A stretch of 64,000 nt of DNA. Source: Nissolia schottii. Taxonomy: Eukaryota; Streptophyta; Magnoliopsida; Fabales; Fabaceae. The DNA lies in assembly GCA_003254905.1 (NCBI GenBank), contig QANU01042752.1, positions 62,001 through 126,000 on the forward strand. Reading direction: 5' to 3'. Numbering within the stretch: position 1 is the stretch's first letter; every line of letters starts with the position of its first letter. Positions 1 through 12,299 of this stretch are shown piece after piece. The notes beneath the pieces were generated by a model. It was not told the origin of the DNA. It did no database searches and saw only the letters and a program-made list of their open reading frames with translations. The translations under genes were made by a program, and so were the position numbers.

Positions 1-643
1 TGTATTTAGTTGTTGAAACACGACAAAAATATGAAGACATCAAAATAAAGACAAACAAAATAAGAGGACAAATCAATGTTGTATTCTATTTAGTGACAGC
101 GTACAAGACACACTTATTTATATCTATATCTTGTTTAATTTAATAGAAACAAAACAAAAAATACACATGACTTAAAATAGCTTTATTGCATTAATTGAAA
201 AGGTTATGTTTCCGTGTCCTAGTAAAAACGCTCACAAATTTTCTATCCTAGAACACAAATTAGTGTTTCAATAAACAAATAAGATTTTTATCCCCATGTC
301 TCAGTGTTTCGGTCTGGATTTAGTAAACAAACGCTACCCTACTAAATTATCCACCTTCTCAAGTTGATCAAGAAGTGAGAGAACTAGAATTTTCAAAATG
401 AGGAAGATGCTAACTTCCGCGTGAACTTGTGGAGGTTAGCAACGCCTCGGGTAAAGTTTCAAAATGACACACAAAACAAAATTGAAGCAGATGGTAAACA
501 TGGCAATTGTGTCGTTGTGTGTCGTTGTATCTCAAAATCCACACAAGTAGTAATTTATTCCGAAAATGTTTCGGCCTCTAATATTAATTAACCATTAAGA
601 GGACACAACTTGAGTAGCCCTTTTAAAACTAACGAGTGAGTGA
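1..643. other. intergenic, AT-rich, 3' of HCC1
   Basis: No coding region was recognised. The stretch is AT-rich and would hold the 3' UTR of the minus-strand HCC1 gene at its right end. The first 130 bases contain A-rich motifs (aaacaaaacaaaa, tatcttgttt) resembling those near 8480-8520, so both may be decayed copies of a small repeat. This is a weak impression. Confidence 0.4.
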
Positions 644-3352
644 TTACTTCTTATGTTGCTTTATCTCTTTGATTATTCCCTCAGTAAGTGAGTCAACATC
701 ATTGTTCTTGCCGAAAAACTTCACAAATTGCATGTCAGGCCCCATCAAGTACCTGGACAGAATTTCCCACATTATTATCAGATGTTCATTATTCTAGAGA
801 AATCATTTATCCTACGATGGAACTGGACACGCAGTTAAACATAAACGGATAACAAGGAAAACACACGCATTATCAGAAAGAGAATCAAAAGATAAAGGGT
901 GACTAGGAACATGAAATTTTATGGCTAAAAATACTCTAATTGGCATGATAACACTACGTTATTAAATTTAAATAATAAAATAGTATTTGATTTACATTGT
1001 TTCAAACTTTATCAATTTAATTCCATAATCATCACCACTTCCATGGAAGTATTTCAAAGATTATGTCATTCACAAATTTCATTTTCAACGATCAGGATTC
1101 CGAATTCATTAACAAACTGCCAGCAAATAGCACCACGAGCAATTGGTAATATAATATGAAATATTCTACATAAGCAGAAAAAAAAGTTACGTACATAACT
1201 ATGGAGTGATCAACAAGATAATCCGAGTCTTCCTCTGCTGTCTTCATGTAATAAACACGATATGCACGAGCGACACTTTTTATTTCTTCTGGAGTACCAG
1301 TCAATCCAATCAACTTCGGATGGAATTCTGAAAAAAATGCAAATTAACATCATGATATTAGAACTTAGTAGTAGGATCCAGCCAAAAAGAAAAACACAAC
1401 TCAACCTGGAGGAGTACTTTCAGAAGTCTGATATAATCACCTTTGACATATTCACGCACTTGTTCAACAGTATCCCTCTCAGGATCAACAGAGATAAAAA
1501 CTGGTACAATATCAAATCCAGCTTTCTCCTCTGCAGGAAACCAAAACAGACAGAAATGTTAGCTATTAACTCAGTATCACAAAACACAAGTTAAGATTAA
1601 AAGTATTGCAATGTGGTTTCTGAAGAGGTCTTTTAACCTTGGCAATTCATGCAAGATACAGCAGTTAAATTTTGCTACTTTAACTCTTAATACAACATGT
1701 AGTTGTCACCAGACTTAGAAAAAAAGGTCCTCCATAGGTTGGTATGTTGAAATTGGTTTTTCAGTGATGCAGAAACTTCATTTTAATCATTATTACCATC
1801 AAACTGAGGCCCTGTACATGTACCTCTCATGAATTTCAATGCTACCTGGTATTCTAATGGCATAAGTTCAACGACTACTATGTTAGAATTAAGAGCATAT
1901 GTTGCTTCTTTTTTAGAATATGAAACTCAGGGTGCCATGTACCAGCAGAATTGCCTGCAAAAACTTACTTATTTTATCAATTGCAGCTGATAACTTCACT
2001 AGTTCATCAGGGCAGATATCTGGGCAATGAGTAAAGCCAAAATATAGCAATGTCCATTTTCCCAAGAAGTTCTTTTCAGTTACAGATTTCCCATCATGAT
2101 TGATAAGGTGAAATGGGCCACCAATTGCAGCTTTTCCCGCAGAAGGTCCCTGCTTAACTGCCTCCGTAGCATTATGTATTTCTATAGCAACAGAAGTTTA
2201 ATCAATAAATGGAACAAGAAAATATCCACCACAATTCTGAATCAGATTGGAATGCAACAGGAAATGGAGTTATCATGTACACAAACTTCATCCTATAACT
2301 AGATTTGATCCACATATGGCTTTATAAAACTCACAAGGAAAGGACAATGCCATGCTTTTCTTAAGAATCCCTTAAACAATCATATCATAAGCAAATAATA
2401 ATTCAGTCCAGCCTTGTAGTCCTAAAGAACATGCAATTATCAGAGACACGACTCTCAAATGGCATACACAACAACAAAATGAACTCACCATAGTAATCTA
2501 CCTTCAATATGTCGTTTCTTTTCTCTGTCATAGTAGTATACAATTCCAGCTCCAGTCACCACCAGCAAGAGAAAGCTCAACCAAGAAATAGGCTGCAACA
2601 TACAAATGTAAAATCATGCTCATGAATCGATATAAAATCTACATCGACAACAACAATTGAGGCAAGATCAACAACATGGATCAAACATAGCATTAGATTT
2701 ACATCAACTGAAAATGCTCATTTAAAAAAAAGATCAACATTACTACAATAACTTTAGGTACACACCGATCCACGAACAGATTTTCCAGCATCACTTTTCT
2801 TATCCTGTTCACCCCCAGACTCTTTTCCTTGACCAGATCCATCTTTTGCAGTGTTATCTGGTGCTGGCTTCTCTTGATTAGCATTAGTAGCGGCAGTGCC
2901 AGATAGAAACCTCTGACACCACACCAAAGACCCGTTACCGTAACCTTGATTCCCAACCTACAAAATCAAAAGAAAAGTGACACAAAGTGAAAAATTGGGA
3001 CCGACCCATTACAGTTGGAAGAAGAGCAGCAAGAATTAGAATCAAAGCAATAAACTTTATATTCCAATTAAAGCAAAGGAGAGAAAAAATTGATTTTTTT
3101 TTGTTAATCATAGCCAATAAAATCCGGGCGTTTTGGTTTCTTATCTCCACGTACCCAAAAAAAAAACCAATAAAATGAATGAAGAAAAGGAAACGAAAGT
3201 GAACCAACCAGGTGAGGGTGGGACGAAAGGTGGAGATGGTGGGAGAATGGCGGAGAGAGCGTGGCGGGTCTGCCATGGAGAAGAAGGTGTGAGCAGAGAA
3301 CGCGAGTAGCGTGGCGAAGCTGGTTGGTCTTGCTGGAAATCATGGACGCCAT
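644..3352 (-). CDS. HCC1: HCC1, SCO1-type copper chaperone for cytochrome c oxidase assembly, mitochondrial
   Basis: Seven coding exons, complement of 644-752, 1195-1327, 1441-1530, 1969-2181, 2502-2592, 2766-2957 and 3209-3352, total 972 nt, 323 aa (Arabidopsis HCC1 is close to this length). All introns are GT-AG. Seen: an Arg/Ser-rich N-terminus ([17 protein letters not shown]) like a mitochondrial presequence; a Gly/Lys-rich linker; one membrane segment ([20 protein letters not shown]) followed by a basic DREKKRH; then the thioredoxin-fold SCO domain with copper-binding CPDIC (Cys-x3-Cys) and the distal copper-binding His in [10 protein letters not shown]. The C-terminus is [10 protein letters not shown]. 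Family knowledge: SCO proteins deliver copper to the CuA site of COX2 at the inner membrane. The ATG at 3352 is chosen because it opens the presequence in frame. Nothing looks broken. HCC2 lacks the Cys pair, so this is the HCC1 type. Confidence 0.95.
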
Positions 3353-4510
3353 TGGATGAAACTCTCTCTATGCGTAGCACAAGCTGCAACCTTAAACCTT
3401 CGAAGACCAAGTAACAAGGGTTTTAACTTTAGTGAATTCTTCGATGGAATATGCCCCTCTCTTTATATGTGTACCATGGGAATGGATCCATTTCCATGTA
3501 AAATTGAGCCGTAAATCCACGAGAGTTTGGTTTGCAGAATTTGTCTATCATTTTTTATAATTTCAGAAAATAAAAAATATTACAAGTACACTCAATTTTA
3601 TACACACATACATACATCATTAATAATGTACAAACTTTATTCTCACGAGTGTACAAACATTACAAACTTGTAAATAATACTCTCAACTATACTTAATTAA
3701 GTGCACAAACATTACATAAGTTAAAACACAAACTTTATGTATATAAATACGAGGTGTATGTATAATGTATGATTTTTGGTGTACGTATAGTAGAACTCTT
3801 TCAGAATTATCATGTTTGGTTTGCGAATTAAAAATACATTTTCAAGCAAGTTGGATTCTCACTCCATATTTGTACTTTCACTTTTCACATATGAATGTTA
3901 GATTTTCATAGGAATGAAATAATTTAAAATGTGAAAAGACTCAATTATCCTAAAACCTTGTACCTAGACAATATCACAATTCTCAGGCGACCACCATTAG
4001 TTGTTAAGCAATTGGCAAGTGACAACTGTAAACTGACCCTCGGCTAGTGTCATATCACAATTGATCGATTGACTGCCAATATAGAATCATTGTCGATTGA
4101 CAATGGACTACCGACTTTTGACGACAAACAACTTATAGATGACAATAGACTATCGTTGGACATTGGGGGTTATCGACGGTCACCACCACCAGCTAACCGA
4201 CAAAGAACCATTGCCAGTCGGCACAAGACCACTGCTTGTCAACAACAGACCACCTCTGGCTAGCACTAGACGGTGGATCGTCGTCAACCGGCAATATACC
4301 ATCGTTAGCATACATCATTTTGACAAGGGTACTTTTGGAAAAGTTTATCATATATTCAAGAATGTTGTTAAGAATTCAATTTGCAACTAAACACCGTAAA
4401 ATTGCAATTTTGGGAAAGTTTTTATTGGGTATAGCATTCTTTAAAATAATATTCCCATAAATGAAAGAATATTTCGTGAACCAACCACCCCCTTAAGATA
4501 ATGGATCATC
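3353..4510. other. intergenic, upstream of HCC1
   Basis: Beyond the HCC1 promoter this region is AT-rich with no recognisable gene. Around 3590-3780 short motifs such as gtgtacaaacattaca recur several times. The small ORFs at 4069-4460 are rich in repeated gac/caac-type words and match nothing I know. Confidence 0.4.
3461..3470 (-). promoter_or_regulatory. candidate TATA box of HCC1
   Basis: On the minus strand the sequence reads acatataaag about 110 bp upstream of the HCC1 start codon. The position suits a TATA box with a short 5' UTR, but this rests on the motif alone. Confidence 0.3.
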
Positions 4511-4513
4511 GCG

Positions 4514-4644
4514 ATTGAGTTTTTAGTTAATTAGAATTAAGTATAATCTCACATCATTAATATCTTTATTGTTTATACCATGTATGGGTCACACTTTCTC
4601 AATTAATGGTGAGAGATCACACTACAATTAACAAAAAACTCAAT
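4514..4644. repeat. hairpin MITE-like inverted repeat A
   Basis: The left arm starts attgagtttttagttaatt and the right arm ends caattaacaaaaaactcaat, its imperfect reverse complement; internal gtataatctcac pairs loosely with gagatcacac. A foldback of about 130 bp without coding capacity fits a miniature inverted-repeat transposon. No clear target duplication was found. Confidence 0.5.
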
Positions 4645-4849
4645 TGAGATGATTCATTGCTCATGTTAAATATTTTCAAATAATCATAAGAATGTTCACA
4701 ATGAATCCTTAATTTATGTTTGTGTATATAGCTTTCCCAAATTGAAAATAAAAATTGGGGAAACTATGTAACCAAACATAAATTAAAGGTTCATTATGAA
4801 CATTCTTATGCTTATTTGAAAATATTTAAGGTTATACATGACTCAATTG
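4641..4849. repeat. hairpin MITE-like inverted repeat B
   Basis: Long arms: aaatattttcaaataatcat, then aagaatgttcacaatgaa, pair with the reverse complement of ttcattatgaacattctt and the following atttgaaaatatt; the ends share caattgag / ctcaattg. The centre is near 4740-4750. It abuts hairpin A and shares the caattgag word, so the two may be one compound element or tandem insertions. Confidence 0.6.
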
Positions 4850-4905
4850 TACATATTCAAAGAAAAAAGTATGATGCCCTTAGGGGCATCACAGAATTCA
4901 CTTTT

Positions 4906-7900
4906 ACCTTTTTGGTGGACATCTTATATGGTCTTTTTGTGTAAAGTTTCAACTTGGTCCGTGGCAAATCATTAATGAGTCAATTTGATCCCTAAAAAGA
5001 AGGGGTCCAAAAGTTAGCCTTTGTCATTTTCAAACACAAGCCAAATTAGTCCATTTGTGTTTATTCATGAAACACCCTAGCTAACTGTTTACCCGTACGT
5101 CGTAAACAATGTTCACTAGGTTGTTTTCTTCTTTGGTTGGGGTTACTTCTAGCCCCTACTTTTAGCTTTGAAAATAATTCTTACTCAGAAAATATGGACC
5201 GTTTTGAAACTTTTTCTTTACATACATATGGAATAAAATATGAGCCGTGCGTCAGATAGAATTTATAATGCAAACGTTAAAGCGTTATACTTAATGGATA
5301 ATTATTCCAACATTACAACATCAATCAATATGCAGACAAGTGGTCCATAACACATATCACAAACCTTTACATAGGTATTATCATAAATGCTACCTACAAT
5401 TAGATAATAATACAAACATATAGCCTACTGATTAAGGACTAGTGCGATATCTCTATCGTATCTCTGATTGCTCTATTCCTTTATCCATCTTCTTCAGTGT
5501 TGTTCATCCTTGTACTGCTTGCACTGCTCTGACGTCCTCTGCATCCTTGTTGTGCTCGCCTAGAACCATAAAGGAGTGGGAGATGAGAACACTGCGTTCT
5601 CAGTGGGAAACCTTAGTCGTCATAGCTCATTTTATACTCAATTATGATTCCGCCGCTCAAGGATCTCTAACTGTTACAGTTACACTAAAGCCCTATTAGT
5701 TATGAATATCCATACTAAGCCTGAGCAGCTTTACCTATGTTACTAGGTGCTTGGGGATCTATTCTTCATTATCTACGTCATCTGTCTGCTAATCTAGTTT
5801 CTAACTCAAACATCATCATACGATTCATATAGCTATACTACTACATCATATCCTCATCATACACTTCACATAGCTACACTACTATATCATCATCATCATC
5901 TTTGGAAATTCATTTGAAATTCATTTTACTCCCGCGGTGTAAGGCAAGCCTTAGTAGCGGTTCCGTCCTCGTCCCTTGTAGCTGCGGCCACACCGCTACA
6001 ACCATACTTTACAGCCCGCATCGTGGTGGCCAGGTAGCGCCTCACCTGCAGTGTCTTGACCCCGTAATTCTCACCAACCACGACCAAGGTGACCATCAAA
6101 CGGATGGCGTGGGGGTCGGACCTACGACTCGACCGAAACTAAGACCTTCCCCAAAAATCGAGCCCTCGACCCTCCAAGAGGGGGTTTTTCCATCATCATC
6201 ATCATCATGTGCACAGTTCAATAGTAGATGCAACAGTTCATCATTATAAACATAGTTCATCATCATCTTAAAGCAGTCATATCCACTCACCATCTTAAAG
6301 CAACAATTATAACATAATAGCTCAACATCTTCATCATAATTATTGGAAGATCATCATCATATACCCTAACATATAGTACCTCATACTCGTAAGCATCTAA
6401 CATTTCTCATATTAAACAATCATCATTTTATAACTCTACCATATACTCCATATAATCTTAATCATCTAACATACTTCCTATCCCACAGTCATCTTCATAT
6501 AGCATTATTATATAATTTCTTATCATCATAAACCTTTAACATATAATATATCATACAATTCTAGGCTCAACATCTTCATAAACATAAACAACCTAATTCT
6601 AACAATTATTCCAATAAATTATCAGACCTGCAGAAACTTCCAGATACATGTATAATCGGTAGAAATCTTCAAGAGCATCATTTAGCTATTAAAATCTAAC
6701 ATATTCTAATACCGAACATAGCACAATCATCATCATAAACAATTTCATGTCTCATAATCATTTCTAATTCTCAAGAATATTATCAAGCAATTAAACCTAA
6801 TATAATCTATCACAAAACATATCACAAGCATCATCAAATATTTTAAAACCACATAGACAGCGGTTAGAACGGTTTACCCACCTCCAAATCCAGTTTGAAA
6901 ACGGTAGAAGTGAAGAGAAAAATTTCCTAAGCACTTCTATGACGATCCTGCTATTTTTCTAATGTCGGGCAACATCACAACAGTGCACGAACGGAACAAC
7001 AAAGCAAAGAAAGAAAACAGACGAAGAAGCAAGGAAAGACGAATGAATTAATTTTGCTTCAGGAAGAAAGCAATTGGAATTGGCTTCAGGGGCTATTTAT
7101 AAGCGGCCCCCACCGCCTTACATACATGTACGTATATTATATAATTACTATTACTATATTATATATATTATATATCATTATTATATTATGATTACTACTA
7201 TTCCTATAAATATCTATACTTTCTCTTAAATTTTCATTTTGTTTCTTGTTAGGCTGACGGTGGCAACAGGCCCAACGTGGCTTGGTTAATAGCCATGGTG
7301 TCTTGGTCAATTTTGATCATTTTTTATCGCGTTTTGTTTCTAATTATTAGTGTATGGATGCTCTAAAAAATATTTTGGACCGATCGTTATGATTTATTAA
7401 TTTTTTCTTATTACTTATTTAATTTTATTTGGGTATTTTTAAATTTATTTTCATATTAATGTATTTTATGGACTCATTTGAGTCGTAATTAAATTCTAAT
7501 AATAATCGAAAATTGATTCGGATCTCACAGGACTCCACGAAATAGCCAAATTATTATTTTAGCTAATATTTCAGGGATTAAGGTTAATAATTACATTTTT
7601 CACTTTTATTATATTATTCTTACTTAATTATTATGTGAAATCTTCGTAAGGGAAAAATTTGGGATGTTACAATTCACACTTCACAAATGCGGTTAAGTGT
7701 ATTTTAGAAATGTAATTAAACACTTAAAGATGTTATCGCCCTCTTTGACTGGTGTTTAATCACATTTATGAATTATGGTAGAACATGAAATGACTAATTT
7801 GACCCACGTTTAGAAATGATAGGGACTAACGTGAACATTTTATTTATTAGTAACCAAATTGGTCTATCAGTGATTTGAAGACCAAATTGAACATTTACTC

Positions 7901-7942
7901 TTTTTTTGTAAGTTAAGGACCATCATGGTATTTGTAATATAA
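4906..7942. mobile_element. MULE-like DNA transposon with long degenerate terminal inverted repeats, split by an LTR
   Basis: The left flank (about 4906-5067) resembles the reverse complement of the right flank (about 7672-7942): both contain gatggtc/atatggtc, a caa(c/t)ttggtc word, caatttg(g/a) words, and caaattagtc followed by ttcatg. Arms of over 150 bp with similarity around two thirds by eye suggest an old Mutator-like element. No transposase was seen, and the exact ends and target duplication could not be fixed. The 2.6-kb LTR inside sits between the arms and is younger. Confidence 0.4.
5068..7671 (-). mobile_element. solo LTR (large, Ty3/gypsy-type) in minus orientation
   Basis: Read on the minus strand it starts tgtaacatcccaaat and ends gggtgtttca, so it has TG...CA termini, and it is flanked by attca on both sides (5063-5067 and 7672-7676), a 5-bp target duplication. 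No gag or pol was seen between the ends. A TATA-like ctatttataag at about 7093-7103 (minus sense cttataaatag) would be its promoter. The ATC/CAT-rich tracts at 5886-5900 and 6190-6210 lie inside. The start and the TATA spacing resemble the LTR at 62296. A solo LTR is left when the two LTRs of an element recombine. Confidence 0.65.
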
Positions 7943-10071
7943 AGATGACTTTAATTCTTATGCACTAACAATGTAATTTTTTTTAACAAAGTCTGTCAAT
8001 AAAAAGTTTTTTACAATGTTATCTAATCGAATCTTGTCACATAAGTAAAATCAGTTAATTCTCTTATTTACTACTTAAAAAGTCATACATATGAAATAAT
8101 TTAATTAAATGAAAGTGTAAAAAAATCTACACTATTAGTGCATAGTAGTTACTCCAACACTTTCAAAATAACTAACCAAATTTGGGCAACTATTAAATTT
8201 TGGACAAATATTATGAAAGGGAAAAAGTAAACTTATATAAAAACTAGAAAAAAGAATGATGAAATTATTGTTTTGTCCCTTTCTCCCAACACCTGTCTAT
8301 AAATATGAGAGACAGTCATAAATCCCCTTATCTCATTTCTTAAAACCCGAAAGACCATAAGGCACCATTTGATTATAAGTATAGGACTAAAATACAAAGA
8401 CATAAAGGTTGAGACATAAAAAATAAGCCTTTAAGTCAGTCTTATATTTTATTGGTGATGATGTAAAAGATACAATTATTGTATTAGTATCTTGTTTGAT
8501 TTTATGGTAACAAAATAAAAAAAAAAAAAACCTTGACAAAAGACATAAAATACCTTTTTACTGGGGTTCTTTGTGCTCAATTCATTCTTATTTCTTCCTT
8601 CAGGTGAAGGCGCATGAGCAAGAGCATAACCGAATAAAAAAAATCAAAAACTAAAATGAAAAAAAGAAAGTTCAATTCGCCTTTTCCACTACTTTCTCGC
8701 CATTTTCTTAAAATTTTGAATCAGCCCATTATATGCAGTGGCGCCAAGCAAGAGCCATACAGGGACGAGTCAGCCACCTTTTTCCTAAAGTTTGTGGCCA
8801 TGGCATCCATCCTACTTGCCAGAATGGCTAGAATTGTCATTCTACTCATCGGGAAACACGGTCACTTGTAACACTCTAGTTTGCTAATTATGCTTAAGCC
8901 ATAATTAATGCTTACTAGTTATCATGTTTTAGTTTTATCTTACTTTTATACTTAGCTTATTAAATACTTATTAGGACAATATGAGAAAATTTTGAATTTT
9001 TGCAAAAATCATTTTCAAAAGACATAAGCCATACATTGTGAATCATTGATAAGAGATAAGTCATGTGAAAGCATAAGGGTACAGATAAATATATGGGCAT
9101 ATAGCATGACATAAGTATATAATTGAATAACCTCATATAATAATTGTCATAATTTCACCCACTTACAATAGTACAACTTAACATCCCCAAAAAGTAAAAT
9201 GATAGTGTAGCAAATCATGTAATAACAAGTTACACAACAAAGAAAGAACCACTACATCAAACTACAAAAAAAACATGCGACAAGGATCATCAAAATAGTG
9301 CTAGACTTTTTGCGAGACGATCGCTCAAAATAACAGTTCCTAAATTATCCAAGCTAGCTAGTGACGTGATAGGATCCAAGGCCTCCCCTTGTACTTTCCG
9401 TTGGAACCTAGAACCAAATGCAGATGGGGTTGAGAAAACAAGTTTTCTTACTAGGTTGCTATATACTAACTAAGCGTCATCACATCGGGTTCTGCCGCTT
9501 AAACCATCTCTAAGTGATCATTCATGCATATAAAGTTCAATTATTATCTTTATACCATGTAATGTTATATCTTTTTACCAATCATCCTAACAACTCCTAT
9601 GTATGACCATTACATACTTACATTTTTGGAGACAAAACAAAAGAATAAAAATTGTCAATTGTCATTCATTAGAATTGGTGAGAGAATTGGTAGAATGATT
9701 TGAAGGAGGATATATCATTACTCTTGCCAACCCATCTTCCCAACCCATATAACCGCAACACACTTGACTCCCCTAGCATCCTAGGAGCAACGACAAAGCA
9801 AATGTAAATAAAGATCACACAAGATTCCGACATTATTTTGTAATCTAACCTTCAACGATTCGACATAAACTATTGTTAGTATCCTAATCCTGTTTGTGGT
9901 TCACCAAATAAACACAAAGCAGCCATTACATCACATGCTAATATCATGATTATATCATGAGAGCAACCAAAATCAACTACAAAATAAATTTACACCCGAA
10001 GCTGGTCTCCGTCTAAATCTTTAGCAAGGGGAATCAACATTTTATTTTTCTTCAGCGCCAGAACACCAAAA
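7943..10071. other. intergenic, with possible LTR remnant at 8867-9500
   Basis: No host gene was recognised. At 8867 a tgtaacactc word resembles the tgtaacatc start of the other LTRs here. Around 9360-9520 the sequence has the look of a minus-sense LTR leader, but no second end or target duplication was found, so this is only a suspicion. The ORF at 8656-8871 matches nothing known. The 9550-10071 part is AT-rich and would include the 3' UTR of the next gene. Confidence 0.35.
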
Positions 10072-11084
10072 TTACTGGTTCTTGAAGGACTGGAAGCAGA
10101 AGAGAAAAAGAAAAGTTAAAAAGACCATTATCACATTGTTAGTGGCAGATTTAATATACGATTGACTGCACACAACCTCCATATTTTTCGAGATGTCCTT
10201 GATCTGCTCAGCTAATTCCTTCTGCTTCTGAACAGCTGGCAGAATAAATCACACAAGAAGGATGAAACCGACTTGTTAACATGGTCAATAAATACAAGAG
10301 TCAAAATATAATTTTGATCCCTATGGCTGTCATAAATTTTGAATTTAGTCCCAGCAAGAAAAAAGTTTTTAAACCAATCCATACATATGCAATTACTTTC
10401 TGCCACTACCTTTGCTTGAAATATCTTCAAGTCTCTTTGATGTCCTCACTGCAAACCTCTGAAATGCAGGGCTAGGAAACCACAATGAAAGATTAACGTG
10501 AGAACATGATAACAAACAGCCTAACATTAACTATACAAACAGTAAATGAATTTCTTGCAAACTTAATTAGAGAATCCGCCACAATAAAATCTTAATCCAC
10601 AAGGGCACCAAAGTTCCAAGAAACCATTATACTTTGTCCGGAATCCAAATAAAGGCAATAGTAAAAGCAAACAACGGAGACTAGAATTTAATTGTAATAT
10701 AAATGGTTTTAATTGCAGGGAAGTTCCGGCTGCGTCGCAACTTTCCAGGATCCCACTAATTGCAACCATGATTTAAAACTATATGCAGCAGAATATCTCA
10801 AACTCCTTAAAATTCCAGTGGAAAACCATGTTACCCTGGAGACAATAAAAACCTAAGGAATTTTGAGGGATCTCTTTTGCTTCAATGGAACGAGCCAATC
10901 AGGAACAAATTTTTTCCCACCGGCCAGAGAAAGAAGCTTACAGCCTCAAAAATCATACACAACAATCAAAACCTAAAATCTAAAAATGTGGGTGCAACAC
11001 TTCGTACCTGTTGGCAAGACCATTGACAACCACCTCATTCACAACGTATGAGATAATCCTGTGCATAAAATTCCCACCGGCCAT
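10072..11084 (-). CDS. conserved small plant protein of unknown function, 71 aa
   Basis: Four coding exons: complement of 10072-10089, 10177-10235, 10410-10471 and 11008-11084 (216 nt, all GT-AG). The protein starts MAGGNFMHRIISYVVNEVVV, continues with NSPAFQRFAVRTSKRLEDIS and ends with a charged helix (KQKELAEQIKDISKN) and FKNQ. I recognise it as the kind of short conserved protein found in plant genomes but know no function. The first half is mildly hydrophobic; the second half could form a short coiled coil. A likely 5'-UTR intron spans about 11106-11321 (donor gtttgcg, acceptor tttgcag on the minus strand). The last coding exon has only 18 nt. No motif points to a compartment or reaction. 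Confidence 0.8.
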
Positions 11085-12299
11085 TTTTTGTCTCTCAGCT
11101 TCAAACTGCAAACGATTCAAATACCATTAACCGGGAAAAAAAAAACCACGTATAGGCCAAGAAACTTGTCACGTATTGTCCCTAGATTTTCTTTCAGCTT
11201 CAAGAACTGAGAACGGAAATCCGCAAAAAACAAACCGGAACACGAATAAAGATTAGGCTTTAATAATGGAAATCGAGAGCTGAGAACTAAAATTATAAAA
11301 TTAGGGTTTAGAATCGCAAACCTTGATCGGAAAGTGGATAGGAGCGAGAGATGGTGAGGGAAGATCGAAGAAGAGTCTAGAAGTAGAATTTATAATTGGC
11401 TGTGAAGTGCAACGAACAAAATAAGTATTTTTAAAATAAAAGTATTCTTGTAGGTCATTTAGACTTACTTAAAATAAAAGTATTTTAAAAATAATTAAAT
11501 GTTTAATATTTAAATATATCTTAGAAAGTATTTGGTAGCATTGATAAGTGTTTTGAGATAAAATAAAAAATGTGCAAGTGTCACCACATATAAAGTGTCC
11601 TCGCCGTCACCTCTTCGTTTTCTGTCATTGTTACCATGACATTTGTGAGGAAAAACTTCCCCTCTATTAGAGATGTTAAAATAGGCTGCTATTAAATGGG
11701 TTTAAAAGAATTTGAGTCCCAAAAAACTCACAGGACTTAAAAATTGTATAAAGAAAAAAAATTCATAAGACTTTAAACCCACATGGTTACAGCCCATTCT
11801 AAGTAAAAAAAATAATTTTTTTTTGTTTTTTAGTGTTAGCTCGTTGATGTAGTCATAGGACCCATGGGTTTAAAAATGTCCTTGGAACTAATCCCACATC
11901 TTATTTTTTTTTTTTGTTTTTATACTTTAAAAAAAACTATTAATAACATTAATAGCTTACTCGACTCAACACAACCCTAGTCCAAAAAAGCCCTTGAACC
12001 CAACCGTAGAGTGTATGACACATACTAAAGTAGACAGTAATTACATCATTACATGTGTCCGAAGATGCAAAACTTGAGGGTTAATTTGTTTTTCAAAAGT
12101 CTTTCCTCCTCTCCAAGTCTTCGTACTAACATTTAGCAAAAATCCAAAATACAAGGGAAAAGGCAAGCTCCGTTGAGGATCAAACTGTGGCACAAGAAGT
12201 CTGCATAAAAAGGATAAAATTACAGAATAAAAACAAACCAAAGACCCAATTGAGGATCTATCCTTGCATGTATATACAATGTATATACAATAGCTTGTC
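11085..12299. other. 5' leader and promoter of the 71-aa gene, then intergenic
   Basis: The first 300 bases probably hold the split 5' UTR. The rest is AT-rich with homopolymer A/T runs and no recognisable gene. The ORF at 12041-12301 matches nothing I know and abuts the Copia remnant. Confidence 0.4.

Noticed and set aside
5902-6293. 115-aa and 65-aa frames
   Set aside because: They lie inside the solo LTR in low-complexity ATC/CAT sequence.
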